Assembly: GCF_009388985.1 (NCBI RefSeq)
Contig: NZ_CP036422.1
Span: 524,501 to 588,500 of the forward strand
DNA length: 64,000 bases
Direction of reading: 5' to 3'
Source of the DNA: Halioglobus maricola
GTDB taxonomy: Bacteria > Pseudomonadota > Gammaproteobacteria > Pseudomonadales > Halieaceae
Position 1 is the first letter of the stretch; every line of letters starts with the position of its first letter. The position numbers were made by a program, and so were the translations under genes. The notes beneath the pieces were generated by a model that was not told where the DNA came from, searched no databases, and worked only from the letters and a program-made list of their open reading frames with translations. Below are positions 11,501 to 20,600 of this stretch, piece after piece.

Positions 11501-12737
11501 GCGGGGTACAGACAGCCTCGGAGCGGTGGTGACTGAGACGGACCCCTCGCACTATTTCGGTTACGAGAACGCCATCACCGTGGAAAAATCGACCAACGGA
11601 GAAGATGCTGATACCGCACCGGGGCCAAACCTGGCGATTAATGCAGCGGTAACCTGGGAGTACGTGGTAACCAATACCGGTGCTGCGGCTACCCCGCTGG
11701 TGCAGGTGCGGCTGGTAGACGACCAGCTCGGCGTAATCGCCGGGCCCGACAGTGGCGATGACAATAACAACGATGTGCTCGACCCGAATGAGGTGTGGAT
11801 CTACACGGCAGTGGGAGTTGCCCAGCAGGGGCAGTACGCGAACGTCGCTACGATTACCGGTATTGGCCCCGCGCCCGAGAATGAAGAGCTCGAAGACACC
11901 GATCCCTCCCATTACTTCGGCGGTGACAGCTCCCCCGCGCTGGTGCTTGAAAAATACACCGACGGCGTGGATGCCGACGTGGCGCCTGGGCCATTGCTGG
12001 AAGTCGGCAATTCCGTGCTGTTCGTTTATGTGGCCGAAAATACCGGTGATGTGCCGTTGGAGCAGGTAGAAGTCACCGACGACCAGGGTGTGACCGTGCT
12101 CTGTGCAGGCGGGAATCCCATTCCCGAAATACCCGTGGGTGGCACGGGTTATTGTGTGGGCGCTGGCACTGTGACTGGTGGCCAGTACGCCAATATCGGC
12201 ACAGCCGAGGGCACCGGTTTGTTGGGAACGGATGTGATCGCGACAGACCCCAGCCATCACTTTGGTTATGCCTCTCTGGGAGGGCGTGAAGACCCAGAGA
12301 TTGATATCGAAAAAGCCACCAATGGCGCTGACGCGGACAATCCCCCTGGGCCGCTCCTTCTCCAGGGGTCCGCCGTGGACTTCACTTATGTCGTCACCAA
12401 TACCGGCAACGTGCCGCTGGCCACGATAGAGCTCACCGACGATCAAGGTGTGGTTGTGGATTGCCCCTCGGGTAACCCGATCCCGCTGATGCTGCCGGGT
12501 GAGTCGGAAACCTGCACCGGAGACGCGCTGGTGACGCGAGGCAATTACCGCAACGTGGGCACGGCGTCTGGCGTGGGTACCGGTGTGCTGCCGCCCGTGG
12601 TCGAAGATACCGACCCCAGCCATCACAAGGGCCTTAATCGCAACGAGTTGTTCGGGGTGCCTGTGATGCCGCTGTTCTACCTGATCATGTCGGCACTGGC
12701 CCTGACCGCGCTCGTGGGTCACGTCCGCCGTAAATAA
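8523..12737 (+). CDS. Giant surface protein: VWA domain plus eight DUF11-type repeats
   Basis: A 1,404-residue exported protein. After a signal-like N-terminus (ATLAGIVAFSLSLVASHEGHA) comes a von Willebrand factor A domain (about residues 55-285) with an intact MIDAS: DESGS near residue 63, a Thr in NTNWEDGL, and FITDGDPT. A prealbumin-like segment follows (about 290-430), then eight repeats of 111-126 residues, and a C-terminal hydrophobic helix with a basic tail (VPVMPLFYLIMSALAL, ending HVRRK) that resembles exosortase-type (IPTL-like) sorting signals. The in-frame start is a TTG at 8523 with no clear ribosome-binding site. A better-placed ATG at 8492 (AAGGAAAAG upstream) is in another frame, so the N-terminus is uncertain. 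Likely an adhesin or surface-layer protein. Confidence 0.8.
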   Translation: MYPSIRKFAARATSATLAGIVAFSLSLVASHEGHAVLRNTEDPIDNPDLEQACGLNVLMILDESGSIGDNDDNVRTAFKAFTAAIKNTSSSMAVAEFSKVARLPKIGVFNRGDYITVTDDTKVFLDNYVDNDYDPGGNTNWEDGLRMGRLGSAFAPRPSFDVPHLTVFITDGDPTQVIRNDRVTDDEYNNKVPLSDNETTGSDKNPAADRAVANANNLKSQDSHILVVAVGNGVSSNASLARIQKISGPDVHPDGDPFDITTDDVYREPNFDELEDALREAAFQLCSPSVTVEKIVDLTPDPDSLDDAIPGPLWQITGEVAAPGSGEFAWILPVKEDPALTDAKTTLTDASGFATFQWRPADEVDSSGFVATEVVQSGFTNDESKTICTFRTPDSPDADLPLDDSGEGTFTITVPEQSIVTCKFFNLADPAPGITLEKLTDGVDADTRTGPVVPRGDVVNWSYQVANTGNTILSGISIEDLVTEPVVFDGQVQPVDCPKTTLIQGESMTCTASGISGMTPEGDSFTGQFRNDATVRATDSYGTPVSATDPSHYFEVEPGISVEKSTNGEDADQQPGPLVRVGRTINWLYEVRNTGSEPLANIAISDDQGVTLNYQGGDLDGDNLLDVTEVWLYSGLGMAVAGQYANRAIVSGEGSSETVTDEDPSHYFGLDMQIDIEKSTNGEDADVAPGPTLERGAPVNWTYAVRNVGNFAIDNWTVVDDQLGAINCPSVVLVPGGPAAICSAVGTASAGQYRNVAVATAPNPAGGAPATDSDPSHYFGALPALTLEKATNGQDADTPTGPFIEVGGPVNWTYVATNAGNVALRLLAVVDSKLPLGSVDCPDDILDPAESVVCTASGISAPGQYSNLGLALAVPVVDDPNDPRNRVGDFDLSHYFGASPGIGIEKFTNGIDADTPETAARIPIGDVVEWGYVVFNTGNEPLRDVVVTDNQGEIPVYVEGDTNNNNQLDLDERWLFEAQGTAGASLYSNIGTARGTDSLGAVVTETDPSHYFGYENAITVEKSTNGEDADTAPGPNLAINAAVTWEYVVTNTGAAATPLVQVRLVDDQLGVIAGPDSGDDNNNDVLDPNEVWIYTAVGVAQQGQYANVATITGIGPAPENEELEDTDPSHYFGGDSSPALVLEKYTDGVDADVAPGPLLEVGNSVLFVYVAENTGDVPLEQVEVTDDQGVTVLCAGGNPIPEIPVGGTGYCVGAGTVTGGQYANIGTAEGTGLLGTDVIATDPSHHFGYASLGGREDPEIDIEKATNGADADNPPGPLLLQGSAVDFTYVVTNTGNVPLATIELTDDQGVVVDCPSGNPIPLMLPGESETCTGDALVTRGNYRNVGTASGVGTGVLPPVVEDTDPSHHKGLNRNELFGVPVMPLFYLIMSALALTALVGHVRRK
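9822..12640 (+). repeat. Eight tandem DUF11/DUF7507-type repeat units
   Basis: Inside the VWA protein, units start with E-K-x-T-(N/D)-G-x-D-A-D and end with DPSHYFG or DPSHHFG. The EK codons lie at 9831, 10209, 10551, 10883, 11235, 11583, 11949 and 12309, a spacing of 332-378 bp. Each unit carries the W/F-x-Y-x-V-x-N-T-G-N strand typical of DUF11-like Ig folds. Units are clearly diverged, so the array is old rather than a recent slippage expansion. Confidence 0.85.
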
Positions 12738-12750
12738 GCACTAGCTCCGG

Positions 12751-12770
12751 AGCGCGGCGATTGCCGCGCT
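12751..12770 (+). terminator. GC-rich hairpin after the VWA gene
   Basis: AGCGCGGC (12751-12758) and GCCGCGCT (12763-12770) form a perfect 8-bp stem with a 4-base loop 13 bases after the stop codon. There is no T tract, so termination is only a possibility. Confidence 0.35.
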
Positions 12771-12862
12771 GACGGGGCCGCACTGTTCAAAAATCACTCA
12801 AATTCATAAATACCCGTCTATACTCCTCGAACACCGATAAAAACGTTCGCGGGAGGTACAGG

Positions 12863-13285
12863 ATGTACCAAGGAATACTGCTTGCAGTATTGATTGTGCT
12901 GATGGGCCTGTTGGCCGTCAGAATAGTTACGGCCTGGCGGGACGCCAGTGCGAGTAAGCCAGCACCACTGAGTAAACGCAAAACCCAGCAAGCCGCTTCG
13001 GTCCAGCCGTGGCACTCCATCTCCTGCGTGGGTGATTGCCCCGCGCTCAAGACCTATAAGGGCAAGCGCTTCCTGGTTAAGAATGCCCCTCCATTGCCGG
13101 TGCCCGGCTGTACCTCGGGACACTGTGAATGCCGCTACGTCCATTACGAAGATCGCCGCGACGAGTTGGACGACCGGCGCGGCCTCAATGGCCTGCGGGC
13201 AGAGCTTTTCTCCCAGTCGGGTAAAGGCGACCGCCGCGAGAAGCACCGCGGGCGCCGCCAGGATGATGAGTTGACGCTGCACTGA
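12863..13285 (+). CDS. Small membrane-anchored Cys-rich protein of unknown function
   Basis: A 140-residue protein with one N-terminal membrane helix (about residues 4-24), a short Lys/Arg linker, and a globular part carrying five Cys at 55, 59, 83, 88 and 90 (SCVGDCP and GCTSGHCEC). It ends in a strongly charged tail (DRRDELDDRR, then KGDRREKHRGRRQ). The spacing CxxxC then CxxxxCxC could bind a metal or form disulphides. The start has a good ribosome-binding site (GGGAGG about 8 bases upstream). It stands alone between large surface genes. I do not recognise a function. Confidence 0.6.
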   Translation: MYQGILLAVLIVLMGLLAVRIVTAWRDASASKPAPLSKRKTQQAASVQPWHSISCVGDCPALKTYKGKRFLVKNAPPLPVPGCTSGHCECRYVHYEDRRDELDDRRGLNGLRAELFSQSGKGDRREKHRGRRQDDELTLH

Positions 13286-13320
13286 CGGCGGGCCCTGCGC
13301 CTTGTATTTTAGGCATAGTC

Positions 13321-13336
13321 TGTGAACCTGTTCACC
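13321..13336. promoter_or_regulatory. CRP-like palindrome upstream of the first giant GEVED-type gene
   Basis: TGTGA-ACCTGT-TCACC matches the CRP/Vfr consensus TGTGA-N6-TCACA in 9 of 10 fixed positions. It lies about 82-97 bp before the ATG at 13418. A weak -10-like GATAGT at 13376-13381 would put it near -60, a class I position. A related site precedes the paralogous gene at 17602. Confidence 0.45.
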
Positions 13337-13417
13337 TTGTACTAGAGCACCGGGTTACCCCCTCTGCCTGATTCTGATAGTGTCGGGCGGACACGCAGCA
13401 ACGACAGATTAGCGCCC

Positions 13418-16400
13418 ATGCTAGTGACATCAATCCACGCTGGAACCCGCCGACTCAGCGGCGTAGTGCTGGCCCTGGCGGCTGCACTATCGAGCAGTCT
13501 CCATCTTCATGCCGCCGTTGAGGTGCGAGGCAGTGACGCCGCCTCAGTGGTTAGTGCAAATAGCGTAACGATCGGCGCTGTCGATATTGTTGCGGGCTTG
13601 AATCGCATGGCGCTGGTGGGCATTTCCCTGAATGCGAATGCTGGCGAGACCCTCAGTTCTGTCACCTACTCTCCTGGCGATGACAGCGATGACAGCGCTG
13701 ACCAGCTTTTCAGCTGCAACATCGACGCCTATAGCAGTGATTCCAAGCTGCACCTCTATATCTGTTACCTACCCAGTCCTACCGTTGCCAGCAATGGTGA
13801 AATTTCGGCGGTGTTCAGCGCCAGCCTGGATAAGGGCGCTGTTGCTGGATACGTGGACCTGGCAGGTGTGGATCTGACTGACCCTATTGCGCCGACACCT
13901 CCCACAAATCAATGGGCCACAGCGGGTGATTCCATCCTGGCCACCGTGAACGTGGACGCAGTCCAGGCTGGCGGATTGGCCTTCAACGTGGTCGCGACCG
14001 AAAAAGATACAACGCCGGATGAAGGCGTTGATCAGGTTCGAATATGGCGCCAGCTGGCGGCTGGGTCCGTCGAGATTTCGGGCGGCGCCGCCTACCGCCC
14101 GAATGCCGGCGGAGCAGAGGCTGACCTCGATGTGAGCTGGCAGCTCAGCCCCCAGAAAAAATGGGCGATTCTGGGGGTCGCGCTTAATCCCGCGGCTGAA
14201 GTATTCGTGCCAGGTACGGACTATGGCGATGCAGCTGGCTATGGCGACGCGGGGCACCAGCAACGTGGTCTTCTGGAAACGCTGCGGGTCCCGGCAGTTA
14301 CCGATGATTGGGAGCCAGTGGCGCTGCGTGCCGTCTATGACAGCCCGGTTGTGGTGTGCGCGCGGAATCTTGTCAGCGATGCAGATACGGAGGCGGTCGT
14401 CAGGGTCGATAATGTGACCGGAACCAGCTTCGATGTGCGCTTGCAGGTGCCCAGTGATCAGCTCGGCGCTACCGCCTCCGACGTATATTGCCTGGTAGCT
14501 GAGGAGGGCGACTACGATCTCACGTCTGTTGGCGGGCCAAAATTTGAAGCTCATACGGTGCTGTCGATCGAGACCAATGGTGCGGAAAACTTCTTTGGCT
14601 GGGATAGCGCCGACACCGAAGATGTTACGAGTGACCTCGCGCATTCCTATACAGCGCCGGTGGTCCTCGGGCAGGTGATGAGCTTCAACGAGTCGCGGCA
14701 TAGTCAGTTCTGGGCGCACGATTGCAGCGACTACGTCAATCCTCCCGTTGGTGCCGGCGTCTGTGTAGGCAAGCACGTGGGCAAGGATACCGACACGACC
14801 GACCGAGGGGACGAGACGCTGGGTTATATCGTTTTCGAGAGTGCAGGCGACGTGGTCAATGACCGCAACTGGGTAGCGGCCGTTGGGGGTGCACAGGTGG
14901 CGGGTGTTGATAACAATCCTCCTTATAGTTACGGCCTGTCCAATAGTTTTGCTTCCGGTACGGTGACGCAGACAGGTATGCAGGGCGAACAGGGGGGAAT
15001 TGCCGTTCTCTATGGCGGTGCGCCGCTTGCTGGTGCTGGCCTTGATTTGGCCATCGACGAAGACACCATAGTGGGCGATCGTATCCATACTCAGGAAAGG
15101 GTTGCATATTTTTTGATGCAGACCTCTGCGGGTATTCTGCTGCAGGAGCCTTATATGGGCTTCAATCCTGGTGATCTGGAAGATCCGCAATCGGATGTTG
15201 ACGCTTTGGCAGACGACAACAATGACAGCTCCTTGCGGGGTGTCGGTAGTGATGAAGATGGTGTCATTTTTGGCGTTGATTATGGTGTGAGCAACACGTT
15301 GAACGCTACTGTGCGGGTCCACAATCCGACAAGTGGCCCAGTCAACCTCTGTGGTTGGATGGATGACCCCGCGTTGCCAGGAGCTTTCGAGCCTGCGGAG
15401 GGGCGCTGTATTTCGGCGCCGATGGGCTCAAGCGACCAAGTACTTAGCTGGGCCGGCGTGCCGGAAAACGGCAGTACCTATCTGCGATTTCGGGTGACCT
15501 CCGGGGCTTTGGATGAGAGCAGTTTTGAGGGCCTCCTGGTCGATGGTGAAGCGGAAGATTACTTGTATACCTTCACGCCACCGCCGTTGGATTACGGCGA
15601 CGCGCCTGAGAGTTATGGAGACGCCTCGCATATAGTCGCCCCGCTTCTGGAAACGCTGTTACTGTCAGGCACTGACGACAGTTGGATGAATGTCGAACTG
15701 CGCGGGCGGTACACCGCGCCCGTGGTAGTGTGCACGCCGCACTTCCTGGAGGGTGAGGCAGAGCGCGTCGCACGCGTTAGAGCTGTGACCGGCAGCAGTT
15801 TCGAAATGCGTATGCAGCAGCCCCAGATACCGCTGGGCCCCGTGTTTGATGCCGCCTGGGATGCTAGCTGCCTGATTATTGAAAGCGGTGATCATGTCCT
15901 GCCTGACGGCCGCCGGGTACTTGCCGATACTGTCCTGTCCGGTTCCACCAATGGCAAATTTCTCACTGAGTACTGGGATGGGAGTGCCGGTGAAGACGTT
16001 GCACCCACGACGCCATTCACCCGCCCGGTGGTGCTTGGCCAGGTGATGACTGCAGCCAACGAGGCCTGGAGTGTATTCTGGGCCAACAATTGCAGCAATG
16101 CGCGTGTGGAGCCCGTCAGTGGATCCATTTGTGTCGGCAAACATATTGGCGAGGACTCGGGTGGACGCCTGGGTGAGACCCTCGGTTACGTCATTGTCGA
16201 AGCTGGCAGCGATGGGGATGGCGACGACGATAGCGGAGTGGGTAGCGCGGATGACAATGGTCACGCTTATGAGATTTTTCTGAGTGCAGAAAGTGTTGTA
16301 GGGGTTAACGTTTCACCGCCCTATGCCCACAATCTCGGCTCGTCGGAGCCGATGGTTACCGCAGTAGCGAGCATTAACGGTATGCGTGGCGTAGATGGAG

Positions 16401-17482
16401 GATCGCCGGTGCTCTTCGGCCCCAACCCCGTGGCGGGCAGTGCCGTGGGCCTGGCGGCACAGGAAGACACGATCAATGATACAGAGCGCAACCATATTGC
16501 CGAGCGAGTCGCCGGATGGGCCTTTGACGCCAATGATGCTTACTTGCTAAATGCTCCGTTTCTGGGGGTGCTGCCTCCGGACACGGAAGATGTTTACCAA
16601 TTTGGCGCGCAGGCCACTGACGACGATCTCAACGACGCGGATGACGAGGATGGGGTTGTGTTCCAGATGGTGGGTCCGAGCGGCACAGTTCTCTCTGCCA
16701 CCGTGACCGTATCTAACTTTGCCGCCGTGCCGGCTTACGTCTGTGGCTGGCTGGATGTGCCCGGTGGCGGCGGGGTGCTGGATGGGGTGTTTGACAGTTC
16801 AGACCTCGGTGCGGTGGATTGCCACGAAGTTGCCCCGGGGACTTTTCAAGGTGTCGAGAGCTTTAGCTGGAGCGGGCTGCCCGCCGGTATCTCTCAGACC
16901 TATGCCCGCTTCCGTATTTCTACCGACAGCCTCACGGCGGCCTCAGCGGTTGTCCGTGCCGCAGATGGTGAGGTAGAAGACTACTATATTCGGTTCGACA
17001 CTACTGCCGTGACACTGGGGCAGGTGGGCTTGGCCTATACATCCGTTGATACTTACCTGCAACGCTTGGCTATTGCCAGTGCTGCTCAGGCCGAGGCGAT
17101 TCTGCAGCGCTGGGACGAAGCCGTGGCAGCGGATCTGGAGGGTGCTAGTCGCGAGACTCTCGAGCAAGCGCTGACAGAATTTCTGGACCCGGATGGTGAC
17201 GGTGATGTTGCAGTTTTCGGCTGGGAGACCCTCAGCGAGCGGGACACTATCGGTTTCTATGTGGAGCGCCGACCCGCGGCGTCTTCTGAACCATGGTATC
17301 GGGTGAACACCAGGATGCTGCCCGGCTTGATTACCGCTCCCATGGGTGGTGAGTACCTGCTGGCAGATCCGGGCGCCAGGCCAGGGCATAGTTATGACTA
17401 TCGCCTCATCGAGCAGGAAGCGATGGGTGGTGAGCGTCACTACGGGCCATTTCGTCTCAATGCTGACGCTCCAGGCCACTGA
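13418..17482 (+). CDS. Giant secreted protein with two large GEVED-ending units
   Basis: A 1,354-residue protein with a signal peptide ending near residue 32 (LHLHA, then AVEV). After an N-terminal ~235-residue domain it holds two parallel units of about 450 residues. Unit 1 starts at DYGDAAGYGD near residue 268, unit 2 at DYGDAPESYGD near residue 724. Each contains a PVVVC segment, a VTGSSFEMR-like strand, a VCVGKH or ICVGKH segment, DEDGV, and ends in DGE(A/V)EDY. The last ~165 residues form a separate domain (DPDGDGDVAVFGWETL, then GFYVERR, MLPGLITAPMGG, YGPF), shared with the protein at 17602. Acidic DxDxDG loops suggest calcium binding. No catalytic motif is seen. The ribosome-binding site at this ATG is poor; GTG at 13424 is an alternative. 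Confidence 0.75.
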   Translation: MLVTSIHAGTRRLSGVVLALAAALSSSLHLHAAVEVRGSDAASVVSANSVTIGAVDIVAGLNRMALVGISLNANAGETLSSVTYSPGDDSDDSADQLFSCNIDAYSSDSKLHLYICYLPSPTVASNGEISAVFSASLDKGAVAGYVDLAGVDLTDPIAPTPPTNQWATAGDSILATVNVDAVQAGGLAFNVVATEKDTTPDEGVDQVRIWRQLAAGSVEISGGAAYRPNAGGAEADLDVSWQLSPQKKWAILGVALNPAAEVFVPGTDYGDAAGYGDAGHQQRGLLETLRVPAVTDDWEPVALRAVYDSPVVVCARNLVSDADTEAVVRVDNVTGTSFDVRLQVPSDQLGATASDVYCLVAEEGDYDLTSVGGPKFEAHTVLSIETNGAENFFGWDSADTEDVTSDLAHSYTAPVVLGQVMSFNESRHSQFWAHDCSDYVNPPVGAGVCVGKHVGKDTDTTDRGDETLGYIVFESAGDVVNDRNWVAAVGGAQVAGVDNNPPYSYGLSNSFASGTVTQTGMQGEQGGIAVLYGGAPLAGAGLDLAIDEDTIVGDRIHTQERVAYFLMQTSAGILLQEPYMGFNPGDLEDPQSDVDALADDNNDSSLRGVGSDEDGVIFGVDYGVSNTLNATVRVHNPTSGPVNLCGWMDDPALPGAFEPAEGRCISAPMGSSDQVLSWAGVPENGSTYLRFRVTSGALDESSFEGLLVDGEAEDYLYTFTPPPLDYGDAPESYGDASHIVAPLLETLLLSGTDDSWMNVELRGRYTAPVVVCTPHFLEGEAERVARVRAVTGSSFEMRMQQPQIPLGPVFDAAWDASCLIIESGDHVLPDGRRVLADTVLSGSTNGKFLTEYWDGSAGEDVAPTTPFTRPVVLGQVMTAANEAWSVFWANNCSNARVEPVSGSICVGKHIGEDSGGRLGETLGYVIVEAGSDGDGDDDSGVGSADDNGHAYEIFLSAESVVGVNVSPPYAHNLGSSEPMVTAVASINGMRGVDGGSPVLFGPNPVAGSAVGLAAQEDTINDTERNHIAERVAGWAFDANDAYLLNAPFLGVLPPDTEDVYQFGAQATDDDLNDADDEDGVVFQMVGPSGTVLSATVTVSNFAAVPAYVCGWLDVPGGGGVLDGVFDSSDLGAVDCHEVAPGTFQGVESFSWSGLPAGISQTYARFRISTDSLTAASAVVRAADGEVEDYYIRFDTTAVTLGQVGLAYTSVDTYLQRLAIASAAQAEAILQRWDEAVAADLEGASRETLEQALTEFLDPDGDGDVAVFGWETLSERDTIGFYVERRPAASSEPWYRVNTRMLPGLITAPMGGEYLLADPGARPGHSYDYRLIEQEAMGGERHYGPFRLNADAPGH

Positions 17483-17485
17483 TTC

Positions 17486-17536
17486 TGTGACCTTGGTCAC
17501 TAACCATCAAATAGTGGATACGGTATAATTCTTGAG
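17486..17536 (+). promoter_or_regulatory. Class II CRP-type promoter for the 17.6-kb operon
   Basis: TGTGA-CCTTGG-TCACT (17486-17501) contains a perfect GTGACC-TT-GGTCAC palindrome and matches the CRP consensus in 9 of 10 positions. A perfect -10 box TATAAT lies at 17524-17529, giving a start near 17536. The palindrome is then centred about -42, the position where CRP replaces the -35 contact. No -35 hexamer at 17 bp is evident, which fits activator dependence. The organisation is visible; the identity of the regulator is inferred. Confidence 0.6.
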
Positions 17537-17566
17537 CAGTTCCGTCCTTGGAAGGGAGGGTGCTGC

Positions 17567-17593
17567 ATGTTTATATTGAAAATTAAACCGTAG
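17567..17593 (+). CDS. Eight-residue leader ORF (MFILKIKP)
   Basis: Within the ~65-base leader, an ATG at 17567 follows an unusually strong ribosome-binding site (AAGGGAGGG, 17552-17560) and encodes MFILKIKP before TAG at 17591-17593. The stop touches the AGAGG element serving the ATG at 17602, so ribosomes ending here could start the large gene. It may act in translational coupling or control; it may also be chance. Confidence 0.35.
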   Translation: MFILKIKP

Positions 17594-17601
17594 AGGTCCT
17601 C

Positions 17602-20600
17602 ATGCTTTTCCGCTTGCCTATCGTCGCGTTCACGCTCGGGTTCATTGTCCTGGGGAGTGTTGGTGCTAGCGCTTTCGAGTTTGACTGGGAAGATGAGGGG
17701 GGCTGGACGACAAATAACCTCGGCCCGGTACAGTTTACCAACGTCAATAATTCAGGCGTGACTATAACGGTTGAAATCACCGATGAGGACAGCCGTCTGC
17801 TAAATGGCACACCTTCAATACTAACCGTTGACGGCAATGATGAACTGAGACTATTCCCTAACTTTGAGAACAAAACCCAGAGTGTGACCGCCAGGTTCAC
17901 TTTCTCAGAGCCGGTGGCGGTGGAAAATTTCATTGTTAAAGACGTCGACGGCGAAACCAATGAATGGTGGGATGCGGTCACTATCACCGGTTTTACGGAA
18001 GTAGAGCAGCTTGATACTGCGCTCACGGAGCTGGTTGTTGGTTCCCGGGTAGCCGAGCTGGATACCCATAACTTTGAGTCTGGTGTCAGTGGTGGCATCG
18101 ACTATGCAGATACTCGCGGTTGGGTCACGGGTAACTTCAGTCGTCGGCTCGTCACTGCCATTGAAGTGAATTTTTATGCCGGTACAAACGCGGCGACTGA
18201 CCCCGACGCGGGCGCAATCACAATTTCGGACTTCGAGTTCTTCCTCGAGCAGCCGCTGGAAGTAACCAAAACGACAGACGAGACTGGGCCGGTCTCTGCT
18301 GGCGACACTATCGACTACACGATTACTGTGAAAAATAACAGTGACCAGGACATGACGGCCCCGATCGTCGATGACTACAAGTTAGCCAGAATGACGTATG
18401 TCACCAACTCAACTACCGTCATGGGATTCGAGCTGGTTGATAGTGGGGGTGTGGTAGCTGAGGATGACTTTGACAGCGGCGTCTTCGACGGCGGTAGTGG
18501 TTGGACAGATGAGTGGCAATACGACGATCCGGATGGTAACGATCCGGATTCGGAGCGCATTACCATCGATAATGGCCGATTGCGTTTTGAGGGTGTGTCA
18601 GGCACTGATCCCACACTTAGCCGGATTATTCAAGCTGACCTCTCCGAGGCGACATCCGTCACCCTGAAATACAGTATCGATACCAGCGGTAATCTGGACA
18701 ACGATGGCGACAATGATGACTTGTGGGTTCAGGCATCTGACGATGGCGGAGCAAATTGGACCAATGTGGCTACATACAGGGACGATGTTAGTAGTAATGA
18801 GGAAATAGACATTACCGCCTACGCGTCGGCCAATACGGCGATTCGTATCTATGTGCGGCGCTGGGTGTTCAACAATGCCAGGACCCAGTTTTTCTATATT
18901 GACAATCTCAGCGTGGAGGCTGTGATCCCGTCTGCTAACCCAGTTACCAAGACGAATGCAGACCTCGACGCTGGCGGCAATAATGCGCCTGCTGATGGAA
19001 ATTTATTGAATTTGGTCACGGTCAACGATGATCTTTTGATTCCCGCAGGCCAGGAGCTTACAGTCACCTACTCCATGACGGTCGACGACCCCGCACCACT
19101 GGGTGTAGTTAACGCAGCGGGTGCCAGCTCGGCTAAATACACCGATGCGAGATTTGACACAGCTCTGGTCCCCGTCGCGTCAAGCTGTGAAAATCCTGGC
19201 GGAGGATTGCATTACATTGCCGATGGTCATGACGATGGTTGGTGGGACACGAAAACTGAATTCAGCAAGAAGTTTATTGATCTGGGAGAGCCCGGATCTA
19301 CAGACGCTTCCACCGCTGGCTTCCGTTTCTTGGCGGTCACGATTCCCGCTGGCGCCATCGTCACTTCCGCTCTGTTTGAGGTCCAAGCCCAAAATAGTGC
19401 GAACAATGTAGGTTCGCGGGTCACTATCCGTGCCCACGACGTGCCTAACGCGCCCAAGTTTAACAACACACCACCAGCGGACGCTGACAGGACGGATGCA
19501 GAGGTTGACTGGGAAGTGACTACTGCGTGGAGCAATGGCACCCGCTACTCTCAGGACGTTACGTCAATCATCCAGGAATTGGTGGATGATACTGGCGCCG
19601 CCGGGCTCGACCAGGCCGCTGTCGCATTGCTGCTGGAGGGTATCGGCAACACTGTCAGTAAGGTCGAGGCCTTTGAGAACAGCCCATTGAGCGCGGCGAC
19701 TTTGGAAATTGAATTCACCTGTGATTTTGACGGCAGCGATGCGCCTAACGATGGTACTACTTACTTCTACGGAGAGGCGACACATGCCTCGATTGGGTTT
19801 CCTCGTGCTTGGCTAGGGAGTGTTGAACCTGATACAGAAGACCCTGTCCTGACCTCCTTAGATGCCCTTGGAGACGACACTGATGGTGTTGATGACGAAG
19901 ACGGTGTCGAATTCAGTTCCCCCGATGATTCCGAAGCAACTATTCGTGCCGCTGTTACGATGACTGCCCCAGATCCTGGTAAAGTCTGTGGATGGCTTGA
20001 CACTAATTTAAATGGTTATTTTGAGCAGTCAGAGGGTCAGTGCTACTACAACGGCTCTACTGGCTCACAGGTGCTAGATTTCGATTGGCCTAATCTACCC
20101 ACCACCGGTACGCTTACCACCTATGCCCGCTTCAGGATAATCCCCACCTTTGACGGCGAGGGGATGGATGAGAACGACTGGGCCGGCCGGCTCCTCGGTG
20201 GCGAGGTCGAGGACTACCAGATCACGTTTAACTTCGACCCCGACACCACGGCGGTCTCGATAGGCAGGGTAGACCTTGTAGCCGCCCCGGCGGAAGCTTT
20301 CCTAGACAGCCTGGGGCTCCAGCAGAGGCCTGACGCTGAACTTCAGGCCATGCTGCGCAGCTGGGATGAAGCCGCTGCTGACGCGCTGGCCCCTACTGAC
20401 CGTGAGGCTCTGGAGGCCGCACTGTCCGCTTACCTGGATCCAGATGGTGATGGCCTGGTGGCGCTATTCCGCTGGGAGACCCTCCAGGAGCGCGGTACGA
20501 TCGGGTTCTATGTTGAGCGACGCGATGAAGGCGGCACTTGGTTGCGCTTGAATGCGCAAATGTTGCCGGGTCTGATTACCGCCCCCATGGGGGGCAATAC

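Noticed and set aside
11196..12722. 508-codon open frame on the minus strand opposite the DUF11 repeats
   Set aside because: It mirrors the repetitive plus-strand coding sequence, reads as low-quality His/Gly/Arg-rich protein without domains, and has no ribosome-binding site. The plus strand has clear VWA/DUF11 domains.
13769..15322. 517-codon minus-strand open frame opposite the giant secreted protein
   Set aside because: Shadow of a GC-rich gene; composition is Ile/Arg/His-rich with no recognisable fold, while the plus strand has a signal peptide and repeated domains.
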